From assembly GCA_003024175.1 (NCBI GenBank), contig MDYQ01000122.1, positions 19,943 through 83,942 of the forward strand: a stretch of 64,000 nt of DNA. The letters are read 5' to 3'. The position numbers and the translations under genes are program-made. Within the stretch, counting starts at the first letter, position 1. Each line of letters opens with the position of its first letter. A model generated the notes under the pieces. The model did no database searches and had not been told where the DNA came from. It saw nothing but the letters and a program-made list of their open reading frames with translations. Of this stretch, positions 33,282 through 44,271 are shown piece after piece. The stretch is from Planoprotostelium fungivorum. Lineage: Eukaryota > Evosea > Variosea > Cavosteliida > Cavosteliaceae.

Positions 33282-35635
33282 CTAATTTACCTTGTTGATG
33301 TTCCTCTTCGAAGTGACGTCACTGGCGGTGATCTGTCTTCTCGTGTGGTCCTTGAGCCCATAGTTCAACTTGCATCTCACTCCCAGCTCGTTGATCTGCT
33401 CGAGGGCCCAGTCTAAATCCTCTCGGCTGTGAGCGGCAGAGATACAGAAACGGATTCTGCTCAGCATGAGGGTCGTCACGGGGAAACCGACGACAACGAT
33501 GGTGATCTGATGGACGTCAGCGGCTTTCCATCGCGATGACGATGTTGACTCACTCCTCTCTTCAACAGCTCGCGAGATAAGAAGCACATTTTAGACGGGT
33601 GATACACCATCATGGGCACGATCGGACTGTCATCATCTCCGATGACGTGGAAACCTGGTGCGGTGAGAGAAAGTTTAAAAGTGAATAAAAGGTGACTCAC
33701 CCATCTTGGTCAGTCTGGCTCTAAAGTAGTTGGAGTTGTCGTGGAGGCTGTTGAGACGGACTTGTCCCTGCTCGGTTCCGTCGAGTCCTGCGATCAATTT
33801 GAGGGCAGAGAGGGCCTGCTGGGCGCAGGGAGGGGACATCGATGTGGCGTAGACGCTTCCGTAAGAAAGGGACTTTAGGTAACGAATGACTTCCTACAAA
33901 CGTGTGAGACTCGTCTCTTCCATCATCATGGACGATGGTGATGGAGATGATGATGATGATCACCTCAGAGGATGCGATGTAGCCACCGACTGAACCGAAA
34001 GCCTTGGTGAAGGTTCCCATGAGAATATCTACGTTAGAAGGGTCTACACCCCAGTGTTCACAGACTCCTCTTCCAGTCTTGCCGAGGGCTCCAATGCTGT
34101 GGGCCTCGTCGACGTAGAGGTAAGCCTGAGAGGGTCAGATCTTCTGCCTCGTTGTAGACGCCGATGTGGCTGGTTGTAGACGGACTTCACCTTGTATCTC
34201 TTGGTCACGGCGAGGATCTCGGGCAGCTTGAGGATCTCACCCTCCATGGAGTAGACACCTGTTCGAATTAACGTCGACCCTACAATGTCGACAGTGCCTC
34301 ACCCTCTACAACGACAAAAATTCTCTTCCAGGGAATTCTCGTTCTGGGCTGTCCCTCTAAAATGGAACCTCTCAAAACTCCCTCTAAATCGTGAGCATCT
34401 ACAACGCTCCGTCAGTCTATCCTTCTTCCGAATTTTTCCTGCCCACCGTTGTGTTTGAAGACACGAATGGTAGCACCAGAGTCTCTGGATCCACAGACGA
34501 TGGAGGCGTGGTTGAGAGTGTCCGAGATGATGAGGTTGCCTCTGCCGGAAGCCAGGGCGGGCAGAACGGTAGAGTTGGTGGCATAGCCCATGCCCACCAC
34601 AAGGGCCGCTGGCTTGCCGATGTAATGGGCGACGAGCTTCTCCAGTTCATCGACGACGACGTGATTACCTGATGGACGATGAGAAGATGGGGAGAAGAGG
34701 ACAAGATGATGGAGAGATGGAGAGGGCATGGTGTGTGGCACGTCTATCGAGAGTGATGGAAGATGGGGGAGATGAGAAGATGGAGAGGAGGGGTACCTGC
34801 TTCTAGACGAGGAGAACCCGTGGCGAATGACAGACGACGGATGGAATCTTCGACAGAATCGATGACGGGTCCGTCGTTCTCGGCGAACCCGAGATAGTTG
34901 TAAGAACACAGGTTGAAGCAGGTTCTGTTCTCTCCCGTGAATCTGCAATCACGATCAGCGATACGATGAGATGCAAGGGGGGAGGGTCCTCACTTGTATG
35001 TGGCATTGCCATCGTCTGATTCTCTGATCATGACATCGATGTAAGCACCCGGTTTGGTAGAGATGGGTCTCTCGAAGAGATCACGGATACGTTGGTAGTT
35101 TCTTCGGAGCCAGAAGATGTCCAGTGGTTTGAAGAGAGGGGCATATCCTGCAGACGATTAACCGATACGATATAAAACTGGGGAACTCGACAATGGAGGA
35201 AGGAATTCTCACCCTTCTTGTTGGGGACGAAGCCCTTGATGAAACCGAAACGAATGAGTAACTGCCGGCCATCAGATGGATTAATGGTCACGCGGTTCCA
35301 TTACCTTCTCCGTCCATTCTCTTCCGTACCCGCAGACCAGAATGATTCCGTAACACAAGTAGATGAGTGCGATGTCTAAGAAGGAGACGTGCTCCTCGAA
35401 GATGTCTTCGATAGAGGGTTTCGTCACAGATGCCTCTACGGTAGTCTATGAAACGACGTCAGACCCCTCTCATCTCTCGCATGCGACCTCCCACCTTCTC
35501 CCCGTGGCTATCTTCGAAGGAAATCTGATCCTCGACCGGCAGTTCCTGTTTCTGTTTGGGGGATGCAGCGTGTCCATTGGACTGCTTCTGATTGTCCACC
35601 TTCTTCTTTCTGTTCTTTGCCTTGTCTGCTCCCAT
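33282..35635 (-). CDS. SPTLC2: Serine palmitoyltransferase, long-chain base subunit 2
   Basis: This PLP-dependent, ER-membrane subunit catalyses the first step of sphingolipid synthesis, condensing Ser and palmitoyl-CoA. Start 35635: a Lys-rich cytosolic N-terminus ([17 protein letters not shown]), then a hydrophobic segment ([18 protein letters not shown]). The catalytic part includes [92 protein letters not shown] and [18 protein letters not shown], which holds the PLP lysine. It ends RNINKVN (TAG 33282-33284). The PLP lysine identifies LCB2 rather than LCB1, which lacks it. About nine introns, some with ATG/ATC-rich tracts (33920-33965). Confidence 0.93.
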
Positions 35636-35908
35636 GATGATGCGCCAAGCGTTCTGTGGCTGGCAGCGGGTGGTTGGGTGAGCGAGAGATTCGGGTGAAA
35701 ACTGGTGTCTCTACAAGCGGTTTTGTTATGGCTTGTGTCGCCAGTGGGGGCATATTTCCAGCCCGGTCCATCAGCCAGCGGTCTACTCTGTGAGAGAAGA
35801 GAAGATAGAGGGGAGAGACACAGGGACTCAACTTATATTTCGTATTTTTAGACAATCGGAACGCAAGAGGAAAAGTAGATTTTCCCATCGACACACAGAC
35901 CAGCCAGC

Positions 35909-36760
35909 ATGTTAGAGTGGAAGATCGTTGTATTGGGTGGCGGAGGTGTCGGTGAGACCATCTGCTACTCATACGACCTCTGAATCCAGCCAGGCAAATC
36001 TGCATTTACTATCCAATATATACACAATCGCTTCGTAGATAGATACGATCCAACGATAGAGGATCTTTATAGAAAAACGGTTGAACTGGATGGAAAGCAA
36101 TACATGGTAGAGATCTTAGACACGGCCGGGCAGGTCGGGATCCTCTACGGAGATTGAATGGAGGCTGACCTCCACAGGAAACTTTCATGTCCATGCGCGA
36201 TCTTTATTTGCGGAGTGGCCATGCATTTTTACTGGTCTACTCGATCACGTCCTCTACGAGCTTACAGGAGATTTCTACCCTCCCGTCTCAGGTGAAGATG
36301 TCTCCATTTCCCATCTTCCCTCGGGTTCACCACGGTTTCCCATTCTGACTCCATCTCAGATCCGTGTCTTAAAAGAGACCGACAAGGTGAAAACCACTCC
36401 GAGCCACTCCTCTCTCCCTCCTCATCTCAACTATTCCATTATGATGTCATGATATGTATCATCACGTTCATCCTCTCATCTTCCACAGTGCCCCATCGTT
36501 GTGGTGGGAAACAAATCTGATTTAGAGGGCGAGAGAAAGGTTCCAACTTCTCAAGGCGAGAGTTGGGCCAAGTCAGTCAGCTGTACCTTCTTCGAGTCCT
36601 CTGCAAAGAATCGCGTCAACGTCGATGAAGTGAGTCCTCTCCCTCTCTCGATGACGATCCTCATCCACGTCAGGTCTTCTTAAAGATCATCAAGCTGCTC
36701 GATCAGATCCACACGGGTGATAGACCTAAGAAAAAGAAGGGAGGTTGTGTGTTGGTCTGA
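35909..36760 (+). CDS. Ras-family small GTPase
   Basis: Start 35909: [14 protein letters not shown] is spliced to [14 protein letters not shown], giving the P-loop GGGGVGKSA. Then [20 protein letters not shown] (effector loop), [20 protein letters not shown] (switch II, Gln61 kept), [21 protein letters not shown] (NKxD) and ESSAKN. The C-terminus [14 protein letters not shown] has a polybasic stretch and the CaaX box CVLV for prenylation and membrane binding. The DTAGQE motif favours Ras over Rap (DTAGTE). All catalytic residues are present. Six or so introns of 37-75 nt. RasGEF (57 kb) and RasGAP-like (5 kb) genes also lie in this window, but nothing ties them functionally to this Ras. Confidence 0.93.
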
Positions 36761-36880
36761 GGGCTATGGGGTGAACACATCATGAACCGTCGCGGCCCAA
36801 GCTTGTAGAGCACACGCGTGGGATATTTCTTAGGCAAGATCCGCGACGAATAAATTCACAGAAACGATTTTTTCTTCTTT

Positions 36881-37638
36881 TTATTTTCTCTTCTGACACC
36901 GACTGAAGTGAAAAGGATTAGAGGTGAGGAGTTCACGGTTTGTCATGCCAGAGTCGACCGTCTGGTATACGATCGTGAAGAAGAGAGTGGCCTTCATGTC
37001 TTTCAATTGGGCATCCACCTTTGCATCGTGAGCTGATGGACGGGATGCATCTTCACCTTCAAACCCACGGGCGATGTCTGTCCTCTTTCCACGTCGAATA
37101 ATATCTTCTTACCATCTACACCGATGAGACACTCCTGTTCTTTCGGGGGTAAGATGATGCCATCGACATCAGCCAACAAGATGGTGACGATACACTGTAC
37201 GAGACGGCCTCGAAGAGGAGAGTTCTATAGAGTTTGAGATGGATATGGAAGATGCTGCACCTCTTCGAAGACCACAGTCGGCCGCGGCTGAAGGAATCTA
37301 CACTCGTCCTTGTAAGACTTTCTCTGTGTGTCTCGTATTGGTTTCAGCAGCCGAAAGTTATGGAGTGCTGGTGTTGGAATATGCATTGTGGGGTAGACAA
37401 AGGGGGACAGGAGGAGTGGAAGATATGATACGTGCGAGTTTCCACCCATCATGTACGAAGAGTTTCCAATATTGGAGGCGTTTAAGAGGTCGCCATTCAG
37501 ATTCGAATGCTCCTCCCATTGTCTATCCGTCTGGGATGATATCGATAGACTATCTTGTGATATATACAGTCCCCCTGCATTCGAAAGAGGATGGTTGAGC
37601 TGTTGCGTCGCGGTGATGAAGGCCCCTCCTCGGTCCAT
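36881..37638 (-). CDS. Small CSL/Rel-homology-like protein, copy B
   Basis: Minus-strand paralogue of the 22.9 kb gene. Core: NFRLLKPIRDTQ then RKSYKDECRFLQPRPTVVF. An intron of about 36 nt follows, then QCIVTILLADVDGIILPPKE, QECLIGVDGKKIL, VGLK. A second intron in the same place as in copies A and C leads to VDAQLKDMKATLFFTIVYQ, TVDSGMTNRELLTSNPFHF, ending CQKRK (TAA at 36881-36883). The N-terminal part from MDRGGAFITATQQ is Asn/Ser-rich and unlike the other copies; the WIDxLW helix shared by A and C was not found. The start is uncertain. Function inferred as for copy A. Confidence 0.62.
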
Positions 37639-37866
37639 TGGCGGGCGAATTTGAGAGCCGCCTTGCCCATACTGGTTGTATTGTCAATCTCTAGTTAGTA
37701 CGCACCAACCCGTGTGAATCATCTAACCGAATCTTTCTGATGGATGGGAACAGAATAATAGCTCCGAACAGAGAAATAACAGATTTTAAGGTGGTGGTGC
37801 CGTCGCAGAGCTCAACACCAGCACGCCGCTCGTGGGTCTGCGGCCGCCACGGTAACACTCGTTGCC

Positions 37867-39241
37867 CTACGGCCAATCGTCCAAGCCGAAAAGCTTCTTG
37901 CCCAGGTCTGTGAGCGGTATGTCACGGGTTAACTTCTCTACGGTTGTCTTCCTGATATCCTCGCCGGGCTTGCCCGCCTGCGACGGAAACATCTGAGATG
38001 AGATCAGATGACGTGATGGCGTGGAGGTCTACAAGCGTCTCACCTTGATGTATTGGTTGATGCGGAATCGGTCGCTGTTGTTCGGGAAGTTGCAGTGCTG
38101 GGGAGGGGTCAGAGGTTACATGATGCCATGCGACATCTCACGGGTTGTTCTGACCTCCAGACAACGAGTGAGCCCGCGCGAGCGCTGATCTTCTGTATCT
38201 GTTTTTCCATGGGGTCTCCTGATGGAACACTGACAAAGTCTAATCTGGATCCTGCATTCTCGCAGTAGTCGGTGTCCTTTGTGAGTTCGACCCATTCTTT
38301 CAAGTGATGATGGAAACCAGAGACGGTGCAGAAACCGAATGGGGGGTCAGATGACCGTGATGAACATTGTCATATCACCTCCATCGTCTTCGGTAGATTC
38401 GGTCAGACAGACCAGTCCTTGAAGTTTGAGAGCCCCCTCGTTCTTGCTGCCGTTGTTCTCGGTGATGAAACCCTCAAAGGTGTATTCTTTTCCTCTTCCA
38501 GTCAACAACCAGTTCCAGGGGTTGAGATCCCAATGAAGCCACACTGCGGCGGACTTCCATGAGGGTTTATCCTCTAAGATGGTCTCTCCATCTTTTTGTG
38601 TCGGAACGTTGACGGTGGGTCTCATCACCCCCCAGCGATCGACGGACACCCACAGACGCTCTGTTTGCATGAGAGTCTTGTAGACTTGATAGAGTCTTGG
38701 ATTCTGTCGATTCTTCCACGCCATTGGACCGATGGCTTCCGAATCACCCAAGATGCCCAACTTACGGACGGCAGACTGTCGCATTGAGAAGACATAGAAG
38801 ACATTACGAAACGAATCACCGGCCACAGATCATCTCCCCACGTATTGGGATCATTTCGATCGACCTGATTTGATTAGATGTTGTGGATAGTGGATGGATG
38901 GACGCACCTTCTTGTTTTCGAAGCCCCAGGTCTGAGACTCGATCTGATTCCACACCTCTTCGACGCTCTACGTTCTTCAGTCGATTTTCTATGTAATGTC
39001 TCCTCACAGCCGCTATGTCTTCTTGATTGAGAATGCCATTAACAACAACAAATCCGTATTTGTCAAAGAAGGCCATGTACTCTGCCTCTTGATCTATATT
39101 GAACGACTGGACGAAACCTTCTTCATCTTTCGGCGCACTGTTCACAGGAAACTCTTTGAACACTCGATCGATCGATACCGTCTCTTTCTTTACCTGCGAT
39201 TCCTCTCTCTGTCGCTCCGCCTTCGATGATGTTCCTCCCAT
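37867..39241 (-). CDS. Phytanoyl-CoA dioxygenase (PhyH)-family protein, possible myristoylation site
   Basis: Iron/2-oxoglutarate oxygenase fold. Start chosen at 39241, MGGTSSKAERQREE, whose Gly2 and Ser6 fit N-myristoylation; an upstream ATG at 39325 is an alternative. Core: MAFFDKYGFVVVNGILNQED (PhyH opening), MAWKNRQNPRLYQVYKTLM, AVWLHWDLNPWNWLL (HxD iron ligands), GLVCLTEST, GGFHxH-type loop reading GFGFCTVSGFHHHL, GSLVVWRSEQP, then HCNFPNNSDRFRINQYIK with the C-terminal His. It ends KKLFGLDDWP. This is a larger PhyH subgroup found in protists and some giant viruses. Substrate unknown. About five introns. Confidence 0.75.
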
Positions 39242-39827
39242 TGTTGTTTGCCTGTTGGCGACAAATTCACCGTTCAGCGAACTTATAAATGAACATTTAT
39301 CATTTAAAAATAAATCGGCGCTCAATCCAAAGATATTTTCATACCCGCAGAAAGCAGCGCTTTAAGAACAGCGAAAGATATGGAAGTCTAGAACGTACTG
39401 GCAGTACTCATAAGCAGCTTACTTATATCGTAAGACTTACTCCCTGCAGAGATATAACACAAGGAGAGAGCATTCCAAAGTCGATCGAGCGTGTTCCTGT
39501 GGTCCACCTGAACACCCCATAGCTGACAAGCCGGAGGATCCAACCGCAGGATATTTCCATCTTCAAGATAAGAAAACACAAGTGTCTGTTGGGTCCTCTT
39601 TGTCTGTGGTCTATAGCGATTGACCCGTATTGACCTGCCACCTGTGGTATGTGGGAACATCTCCTTTCCTCATATTGCGTCATACGAACGATCACCTTCA
39701 ATCTATCACTAAGACCCCACCAAGAGACTCAGGTCAAATCTCCCAGCTTAAATGTCAATTCAGTTCCATCTCGCGCCACGTATGATCACGAGAAGCTTGC
39801 GGTAAGATATGGCATACGCTAGAAAAT
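39242..39827. other. Region between PhyH and homeobox genes
   Basis: Two overlapping minus-strand frames of 90 and 92 codons (39388-39701) are open but have no recognised motif or splice partner. It is otherwise probably the shared divergent promoter region. Confidence 0.3.
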
Positions 39828-40375
39828 ATGTCAGTACACGTACTGACACCGAGGTACTCGGCTGTACGTTTTCCTCTCCTGTACACCGAAAGAGATTTTG
39901 CACAAGGACGGAGACGCGGAACTGAGAGTCGTCATCTGCCGCAGAAATTCAAACTTGAGACGACACCGATGATGGAACCACAACTGAGACGCCACCTGAA
40001 GAACAATCGAAACCGTGACGACGGCAGGAGTAAAGAGAGAAGAACTACACCCGAACAACAGGCCAGGCTAAATGCTGCCTACGAGATGAACAACCGAATG
40101 GACGATAGAGGGGATTTGGTTGTCCTGGCAGAGGAGCTGGGTTTATCTGAGAGGAGAGTCAGGACGTGGTTTCAGAACAAGAGAGCTAAGGTGACCAGAT
40201 ACTCTATTCTGCATTTGTCTGATATCAGACATTAATCCATTAACCGTGTTCAATGGTTGATATGATCTCTCAGGAGAGGAGAAGGGAGAGAGACGAGGAA
40301 TGCTTGAAGAGGATACAGTCAGAGTTTCCATGTACAAATATACCAAAGATGAAATTGGCCTTCATCATCAATTGA
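39828..40375 (+). CDS. Homeobox transcription factor
   Basis: The homeodomain runs from about residue 55: KERRTTPEQQARLNAAYE, then DLVVLAEELGLSERRVR, then TWFQNKRAK. Helix 3 retains Trp48, Phe49, Asn51 and Arg53. One intron (about 40191-40277) splits the gene just after RAK; the last exon continues ERRRERDEECLKRIQ and ends KLAFIIN, TGA 40373-40375. The start may be MSVHVLTPRY (39828) or the internal MMEPQLRR (39969). The protein is small (about 155 aa) and otherwise featureless, as in several amoebozoan homeobox genes. Confidence 0.85.
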
Positions 40376-40562
40376 AGACGGCACCACTGCACAGACGAGG
40401 ACGCATGAACAAAAATGAGCTATAAATTTTGAACGGAATAATGTGTCGATCACAGTCAAGGCACACGACAAGCAGCGCCTGATGTCGAATGAGCTCGAGA
40501 GATTGTCTCGATCGTTCTTCAATATCAATTGAACCGACGAAAACGATGTATTAGCAATTATT

Positions 40563-41157
40563 TTATAGAGCAAAGAGGATGGTGAGCACGAGCAGAACGC
40601 CGGATGCGATCGTCTTGATACCAAGTGAGTCATTGTGAGGGTATGGTAACGTTGATGTCTGCACATCAGAGCAGCTGTAATACTGATCTCCATAGGTGTC
40701 CGTGAAGATGGCTTGTATGGTGATTGACGTCGAAGATGGCGCGGTGAACTTATAAGTTGTCACGGTGTTGTTGCCGCCTGATACATCGATGCTGGTCATA
40801 GGAGTGTAGGCGAAATTGTTGTCGGCCGTAGTCTGTCTTGTTTCAGTTGCTTGACATAATGTGACTGTTTGTGATGGATGTGGAATCATGCATCATATCT
40901 CGAGCACTCACGGAGAAGGTGAAATATCCTATGGTGAGATTGCCAGCACCCGACAGGAATGTTGCATTGTAAGATGTGCCCGCCTTGATTACGGTCAAAT
41001 TTGATAATTGAGAGCTTCCACAAGGGCCAATTGTGGACGATATCGCATCACAAGCGCTCAGTGTGCAATTGTTGCGAGCAGTTGGCTGAATGATGCCAAA
41101 ATCGACCGCCGATGCGATGCAGATGACACAGAAGAGGAGAAGAGAGTGTGACATCAT
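40563..41157 (-). CDS. Orphan secreted, probably GPI-anchored glycoprotein
   Basis: Start chosen at 41157: MMSHSLLLFCVICIASAVDF is a signal peptide. The body is Ser/Thr/Asn-rich with N-glycosylation sites (NCT, NLT, NAT) and paired cysteines, and one intron near 40862-40915. The C-terminus ends in a hydrophobic tail without a cytosolic part (IKTIASGVLLVLTILFAL), the pattern of a GPI-attachment signal. No family recognised. It is the first of a run of extracellular-type genes to 44 kb. Confidence 0.6.
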
Positions 41158-41504
41158 CTCGGCTGTGTCGGTGATGTGAAGATGGATGTTCCAAAAAATG
41201 GGAAAGTGACGTCCGCAGAGGAGAATTCGGGCGTCGACATACGGGCGCGGAATCGGAGGTCTCTGAAGAGCGAGGAGGTATAATTCCGAACCTCCATCAA
41301 CTCCATCGGACGTGCGCATTGTAAGAGGATCAATTTCTCCTGGGCGGCCCATTTCGATGTCCATGATGTTCATGACTCAAGAAAATGTCATCGTACGAAC
41401 ACAGTCTTCAACCGATCTTCATCACCCGTCACAAGACTCTCCTGCTCAACGAAGATGAAGGAGTTTCACGATATTGAGGTGAATTGTATGTATTACAACA
41501 GGGT

Positions 41505-42147
41505 TTAGAAAGAACCAGCACCAGCACCCTTGAAGAAGTTGAGAGCGTCGAAGCGGTTCTCAGTGCCACCAACAAAGTTGCCGAGAATGTTAAGGTCGCG
41601 AATGAACTGGACATCCTCAAAATCAAAGTCGAAGGCGTTGTCGGAGAAGCTGCTGAACTTGTCGGCCATCAGACGCTCTATGAAAGAAGCACGAGTGGTT
41701 TCGGAGTTCAAGTTTCTCTTCAGGGCTGAGATATGTCAGTCGACGATGGTGGAGAACCTCTCACGATTGGTGACCTTCTTCATGCTCATGATGCGGTCGA
41801 TCGCCTTCATGAGGGCGGCAGTCTGCTGATCGGCACCGACATCGGGGAAAGATCTCTTACCAAAGCCTGAAGATGGTCAGATACGGAGGATTGACTCTCT
41901 TACCGGCAAAATCTCCTCCGAAGATGTTGACAAAGTCGAGGCGGTTCTTCTTCCCTCCCAGGAAGTTGCTGACGACGTTCACGTCCTCTATGAAGGAGTG
42001 ATGATCATCGCTGTCAGTTTCTCTGATCATGGAGGCAAAGCTGGCGAATCTAGCGATCTCCTCAGCTGTCGGAGGTTCAATGGGTGCAGAAGCGGACACG
42101 ACGCAGAAGAGAGCCATGCAGGCAGCGAAGATGGTGAAGGTTTTCAT
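41505..42147 (-). CDS. Orphan secreted protein with a duplicated NFxGGxxNR motif
   Basis: Start 42147: MKTFTIFAACMALFCVVSAS is a signal peptide. The mature part contains FIEDVNVVSNFLGGKKNR followed by LDFVNIF, and near the C-terminus FIRDLNILGNFVGGTENR followed by FDALNFF. So a unit of about 30 residues occurs twice around an acidic/helical middle (GADQQTAALMKAIDRIMSM). It ends KGAGAGSF (TAA at 41505-41507). Two introns. No cysteine framework or catalytic motif was seen and no family recognised; possibly a processed precursor or self-assembling secreted protein. Confidence 0.6.
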
Positions 42148-42394
42148 TGTAGTAGGTACGGTGTTGTGAAATGTGTTGTCGATCGAATGATTTAGATGAG
42201 AAGGACACCATGGACGCGTCCGCACCAGGGGATGGAGGACCTTCCACGTAACGGGTGATTCTTTGCGTAAAAGATGCGTCTAGCAACAACGAGGCGACAG
42301 GTGGATAATGATGGATCATTTCGTTTGGATTTCGATCAGTGGACGATGAGAAGACGGGTGACACTGTGAGGTTGTTGATCGAAATGGAAAGAAA

Positions 42395-43126
42395 ATGGTC
42401 GATTTATTTATTGACAGCGGAGAGACACATCACATCATCACACCCACGATGGAGGGGATGGAGGGAGAGAGACAACATCTAGTACAGACGATCGTAGACG
42501 AACTATATTCACAAGAACAAAAGACGCACGATAAAACATGGTGGAAAGTCATACATGCACTAGCATTTCTAACCGGAGGCATCACTTTCGTCATCGGTAC
42601 TGGTTGCTACTTCCCTTACGACTATAATTGGACTCTCGGCTTCAAGATCGCTGGTATATCGTACACCATCGGCTCTGCTGGCTTCTTAACCGTGGACGTC
42701 TTAGAATTCTTCACTTTCACGGAAGACAGATGGCTACGCCTCAACATCTTCGCATCAGCGACCGGCTCTTTATGCTATCTGATCGGTTCCCTCTTCTTCA
42801 TTCCCGAGTTGCAATCTCTATCCCACGGTTCAGACGTGGGCGTTTGGGGTTTTATCCTTGGCTCGGCTTTCATCGCTGCGTCTCAGTTCTGCAAGGTCAT
42901 TCGTATCATCAGAGAGAAACCCATCGACTCGTCGGCCATCGGAGTAGAAGGAGGAGCATTTCTGGGAGCCGCTTTCTTCTTGGTCGGCACCATCTTATTT
43001 CGCGATGGACTAGTGGTGGCATCGAGGGAGTACGTGGAGGTGCTGGTACTGTGGATACTGGGAAGCATATTCTTCACCGTGGGTGGCATATTCTTGACCA
43101 TACGCCACGCTTGTATGGGAAAATGA
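42395..43126 (+). CDS. Intronless multi-pass membrane protein, YrhK-like
   Basis: A single uninterrupted frame of 243 codons. After an acidic N-terminus come six to seven hydrophobic segments: VIHALAFLTGGITFVIGTGC, IAGISYTIGSAGFLTVDVLE, IFASATGSLCYLIGSLFF, VWGFILGSAFIAASQF, GAFLGAAFFLVGTILF, VLVLWILGSIFFTVGGIFL. The repeated GSxxF hairpins and the WKVIHAL entry resemble the bacterial YrhK domain. The lack of introns is unusual among its neighbours. The start may instead be MEGMEGERQ at 42449. Function unknown. Confidence 0.7.
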   Translation: MVDLFIDSGETHHIITPTMEGMEGERQHLVQTIVDELYSQEQKTHDKTWWKVIHALAFLTGGITFVIGTGCYFPYDYNWTLGFKIAGISYTIGSAGFLTVDVLEFFTFTEDRWLRLNIFASATGSLCYLIGSLFFIPELQSLSHGSDVGVWGFILGSAFIAASQFCKVIRIIREKPIDSSAIGVEGGAFLGAAFFLVGTILFRDGLVVASREYVEVLVLWILGSIFFTVGGIFLTIRHACMGK

Positions 43127-43220
43127 ACAACTGAACCACGATTAACTCCGATCATGCATGCATCTTCATCGTGAACTCAAGTGGTGACGGTGTTGTGATG
43201 ATTTTTTCGATCGATTTATT

Positions 43221-43967
43221 TTACAAAGCCAATGCGATGATGAACATGATCGGAAGTATGACTCCAAATTCGATCAGAACTGCCTCTCCACTATCTTGTC
43301 TCCTTCCTGTGTGTGGTTGTGTAGCGGAAGGTTGAACAGTCGAGCTCTCAATCACGGCAGTGGTAGGATCTCGGCTATAGAAAGAGGACGACAAAGTGGA
43401 CAACCAGGTGGAAATGGTTTCAGAAGTGGAGGAGATCGTCTCTGCAGGTTGGGCTGCATTGCGTGGCTGGCAGATCGGATAAGTGCTATTTCCGATACTG
43501 GTGATGCAGTAGGTGTCCGGTGCGCAGCATGAGAAGAAGCTCGAGGACTGACAGATCTCATGAGAGATCGGACAGACAACCCACAAGTTCGAGGAAGAGC
43601 TGTAGGAGCATTTTCCCTCTTCGATGTCATAGCACGAGCCGAAGACATCGGTACCGTTGGTGGCGGTTGCGTTGTAGACGTAGCCCGAGCAGAAGGCACG
43701 ATTGGCCAGACAGCCGCAGAAACCAGAAGTGGGGTAGGTAGGACAGCACCTTGTAGAGATACGATTGCCTGATAGACGTGAGAAGGGAGTTGACGCATCG
43801 TCTCATTCACCCATGCAAGTCGAGGATGATGCACAGCAGTTACAGCAGGTACTGTTCGAAGACGGACATTGAGCCTTGCATTCGTTGTCTGTGGAAGGAA
43901 TGGCCAGGTGATACTGGGCCAGGGTGAAGGAGATGGCCAATAGGAGGAAGAAGGTTCGTGTGTTCAT
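43221..43967 (-). CDS. Orphan Cys-rich secreted protein, probably GPI-anchored
   Basis: Start 43967: MNTRTFFLLLAISFTLAQYH is a signal peptide. The ectodomain has about 24 cysteines in clusters (CKAQCP, STCCNCCASSSTCMG, RCCPTYPTSGFCGCLANRAF, FFSCCAPDTYC), then a Ser/Thr-rich stalk, and ends IEFGVILPIMFIIALAL, a hydrophobic tail suited to GPI attachment. One intron near 43770-43812. No known Cys framework was recognised. A cell-coat or prey-contact role is speculation. Confidence 0.62.
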
Positions 43968-44271
43968 CGTAGCACTTATTGTGGATTGTGATAGAGTTGT
44001 GATCCAACCTTGCTCCCTAATATTGGTTGGACTATAAGGTGAGGTGGAAGAAGGTGACACTGGTCAGTCATTCCATCTTCCAAACGCATGGAGGGACCGT
44101 ATCCTTTTTATGGACGACATGAGTACCGCTCACCCATACAATTGTCTGTTGTGTCGGGGGGATGCATCCAGTCAAGACATCTTGACCTGATGTCACAGAC
44201 ACACCGTTTCGGATCAACGAATCACACGTTCGACGAACCGATGTGGATGATCCATCAAAAGAAATCGGAAG

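Noticed and set aside
36780-36860. GC-rich hairpin-like stretch after the Ras gene considered as an RNA gene
   Set aside because: The complementarity (cgcgg/ccgcg) is short and no tRNA, snRNA or snoRNA box pattern was found.
39388-39701. Two overlapping minus-strand frames of about 90 codons
   Set aside because: They lack splice partners, motifs or a believable start context; treated as part of the intergenic region.
43520-43772. + strand Arg/Ser-rich frames over the Cys-rich gene
   Set aside because: They are antisense shadows of the Cys/Ser-rich exon, which has a signal peptide and GPI-like tail on the minus strand.
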